Shown one piece after another: positions 61,801 through 64,000 of a stretch of 64,000 bases of DNA. Position 1 is the first letter of the stretch, and each line of letters starts with the position of its first letter. The notes beneath the pieces were generated by a model. It saw nothing but the letters and a program-made list of their open reading frames with translations. It was not told where the DNA came from and ran no database searches. Origin of the DNA: Sapria himalayana (Eukaryota; Streptophyta; Magnoliopsida; Malpighiales; Rafflesiaceae); contig JAREIK010000343.1 of NCBI GenBank assembly GCA_029783825.1, forward strand, positions 1 to 64,000. The letters are read 5' to 3'. A program made the position numbers and the translations under genes.

Positions 61801-64000
61801 TATATTTTCAAAAGTTATAAACTATGAATATGATAAAAAAGTACACAATTTTTTTGTTATTTTATTGTTTAAATAAATCATATAAACCACTAAATGCCTA
61901 AAAACATAAATCACTAAACTCCTAAACTACAAAACCTCTAAATACATAAATCATTAAAATGGTATACATTAATAATAAATCATAAATATCATTTTAATTT
62001 GTATTCAGTATAATTTTAAATTTTTATTTTAATTACTCATTAGTTTATTTTTATAAAAATATTAATTTCAAAATAAATAATTAGTAATACAGATATAATT
62101 TAAATTAGACCAGTATACCCTAAATAATAAATATTAAATCACAATATTATTAATTTATTATAATTTAAAATATTTTTTTAATTAGTTATTTGTTTGTTTT
62201 ATATAAATATTAATTACAAAATAAATTATGAGTTAGATAAATATAATTTATATAAATATTTTTCATAAAAAAATACAGATAAACTTTTTAAAAGAATAAA
62301 AAAATTCAAAACAAAAAATTATTATATAGTAATATATTTTGCTTTGATTCTGGATCATTTTAGGTTTTGTAATTATATTTTAATTGATATCTATCTTATT
62401 AATAATAGATCATAAATTTATTTTTTGATCATTATTAAAATATTTATCAATAAAATTGTTTATATCGAATTTATATGATATATAAATATAATGATTATTA
62501 TAACTAATTATTATATTCACTTTTGAAAATAATTTAAAAATTATTATATTTTCAAAGGTTATAACCTTTGAAAATATCAAAAAATAATAAAAATAATTTT
62601 ATAGTTATTTTATTTTTTAATTAAAACCTATAAATCACTAAATGCACACACAGTTAAATCACTAAACTCATAAATCCCCTAATGCCTAAATACATAAACC
62701 ATTAAACCGCTATAAACTAGCTAATAATTAATAAATATAATTTTTTTTTCAATTTATTATAATTTTAAATATTCATTTTAATTATTTATTAGTTTATTTT
62801 TATAGAAATATTTACTACAAAATAAATTATGAGCGCCACAAATATAATTTAAATAATATATATTTAATCAAAAAGTTATATACGCTTATAAAAGAAATAA
62901 AAAATTTAAAATAAAAAATTATTATCCAGTAATATATTGTAGTTTTATTTTGAATCAATTTGAGTTTTGTAAATATTTTTTAATTAATCTTTATCTTATT
63001 ATTAATAGTTTATTGATTTAATTTTTGATTATTATTATAATATCTATAAATAAAATTGTTTATATTGAATTTATATGATATATAATTATTAATATTATTA
63101 TAACTAAATATTATATTCACATTTCAAAAAATTTTAAATATTATTATAATTTCAAAGATTATAACCTATAAAAATGAGAAAAAATTACAAAATTTTTTTA
63201 GATATTTTATTGTCTAAAAAAAACCTATAAACCACTAAATACCTTAAAACATAAATCGCTAAAATCCTAAACGACAAAACCTCAAAATACTTAAACCATT
63301 AAACTGGTATGCATTAATAATAAATCATAAATCTCATTTTAATTTTTATTCAGTATAATTTAAATTTTTATTTTAATTATTTATCAGTTTATTTTTATAG
63401 AAATATTAATTACAAAATAAATTATTAGTAAGACATATCTAATTTAACTTAAACCAGCATACCCTAAATAATAAATAATACATCTCAATATTATTTTATT
63501 CATTATAATTTAAAATATTCATTTTAATTAGTTATTTCTTTATTTTTATATAAATATTAATTACAAAATAAATTATGAGTTAGATAAATATAATTTATAT
63601 AAATTATTATAAATCAAAAAAATATACATTAACTTTTTAAAATAAAATAAAATTTCAAGACAAATAATTTTTATTTAGTAATATATTTTACTTTCCTTTT
63701 GAATCATTTTAGGTTTTCATATTATATTTTAAGTAATATGAATCTGATTCATTATAGATTTTTAATTTATTTATTGATAATTATTAGAATATCTATCAAT
63801 AAAATTATTTATATTGAATTTATATTATATATAATTATTATGATTAATATAAATAAATATTGTATTGACTCTTGAAAAAAATTTAAAAATTATTATATTT
63901 TCCAAGGTTATAACCTTAAAAATCTGAGAAAAAATAATAAAAATAAATTTTTTGTTATTTCATTTTTTAAATAAAACCTATAGACCATTAAATGCATAAT
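49880..64000 (+). repeat. AT satellite array 2 (continues past the window)
   Basis: About 23 monomers of the same satellite as array 1, in the same orientation. Palindromes lie near 50045, 50790, 51930, 52680, 53278, 53858, 54603, 55188, 55775, 56380, 56950, 57550, 58149, 59217, 59820, 60462, 61203, 61806, 62550, 63150 and 63900; the copies near 51370 and 58746 have lost part or all of it. The first 5.4 kb are three successive copies of a 1.9-kb unit. The part from about 57880 to 61850 runs parallel to 4140-8100 in array 1, monomer by monomer. No protein is encoded; the 64-codon minus frame at 54530-54724 is incidental. Confidence 0.93.

Overview
The window is nuclear DNA from a flowering plant. 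It is AT-rich, has no compact genes, and is full of plant transposon types: hAT elements and hAT-type MITEs, Ty1/copia, an L1-type LINE, a tRNA-like SINE and an AT satellite. The style of the one host gene and the heavy load of GC-rich 'TAGAGGTGTCAA' MITEs suggest a non-grass monocot with a bloated genome, but this is a weak inference.

The only host gene I can support is on the minus strand: AUTOPHAGY-RELATED 5 (ATG5). Five coding exons can be read at 43139-42916, 36889-36823, 32119-32030, 22838-22751 and 14615-14475. Together they hold 610 coding bases in 28.7 kb and join in frame into about 203 residues: the N-terminal ubiquitin-like domain, the helical region and the conserved ATG12-acceptor lysine (K126). 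The four complete introns are 6.0, 4.7, 9.2 and 8.1 kb and are filled with transposons. Intron 4 starts with AT, not GT. The C-terminal exons were not found, so the gene either continues beyond position 1 or is broken in the region holding satellite array 1.

Layout: 1-1129, right end of a decayed hAT element. 3063-3445, a MITE. 4136-13847, satellite array 1, with a MITE inside it and a duplicated flanking repeat on each side. 14475-43139, ATG5, with MITEs, a copia fragment, LTR-like repeats, SINE-like repeats, a 29/30-bp minisatellite and a pair of inverted homologous segments in its introns. 43255-43261, a possible TATA box. 44330-48180, a copia pseudogene (integrase, reverse transcriptase, RNase H, 3' LTR) interrupted by a 1.08-kb LINE with a 15-bp target duplication. 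48665-49135, an ACCCGTTTAA-type repeat. 49439-49867, an LTR followed by a decayed primer-binding site. About 49880-64000, satellite array 2, running off the window.

The two arrays are the same satellite in the same orientation and bracket the visible ATG5 exons. Most monomers carry a palindrome centred on GGTTATAACC, and the bases after it identify monomer subtypes. The subtypes recur in a fixed order, which gives higher-order repeats of about 1.34, 1.9 and 5.0 kb. Most longer open frames here are by-products of GC-rich MITEs or of the minisatellite, not genes.
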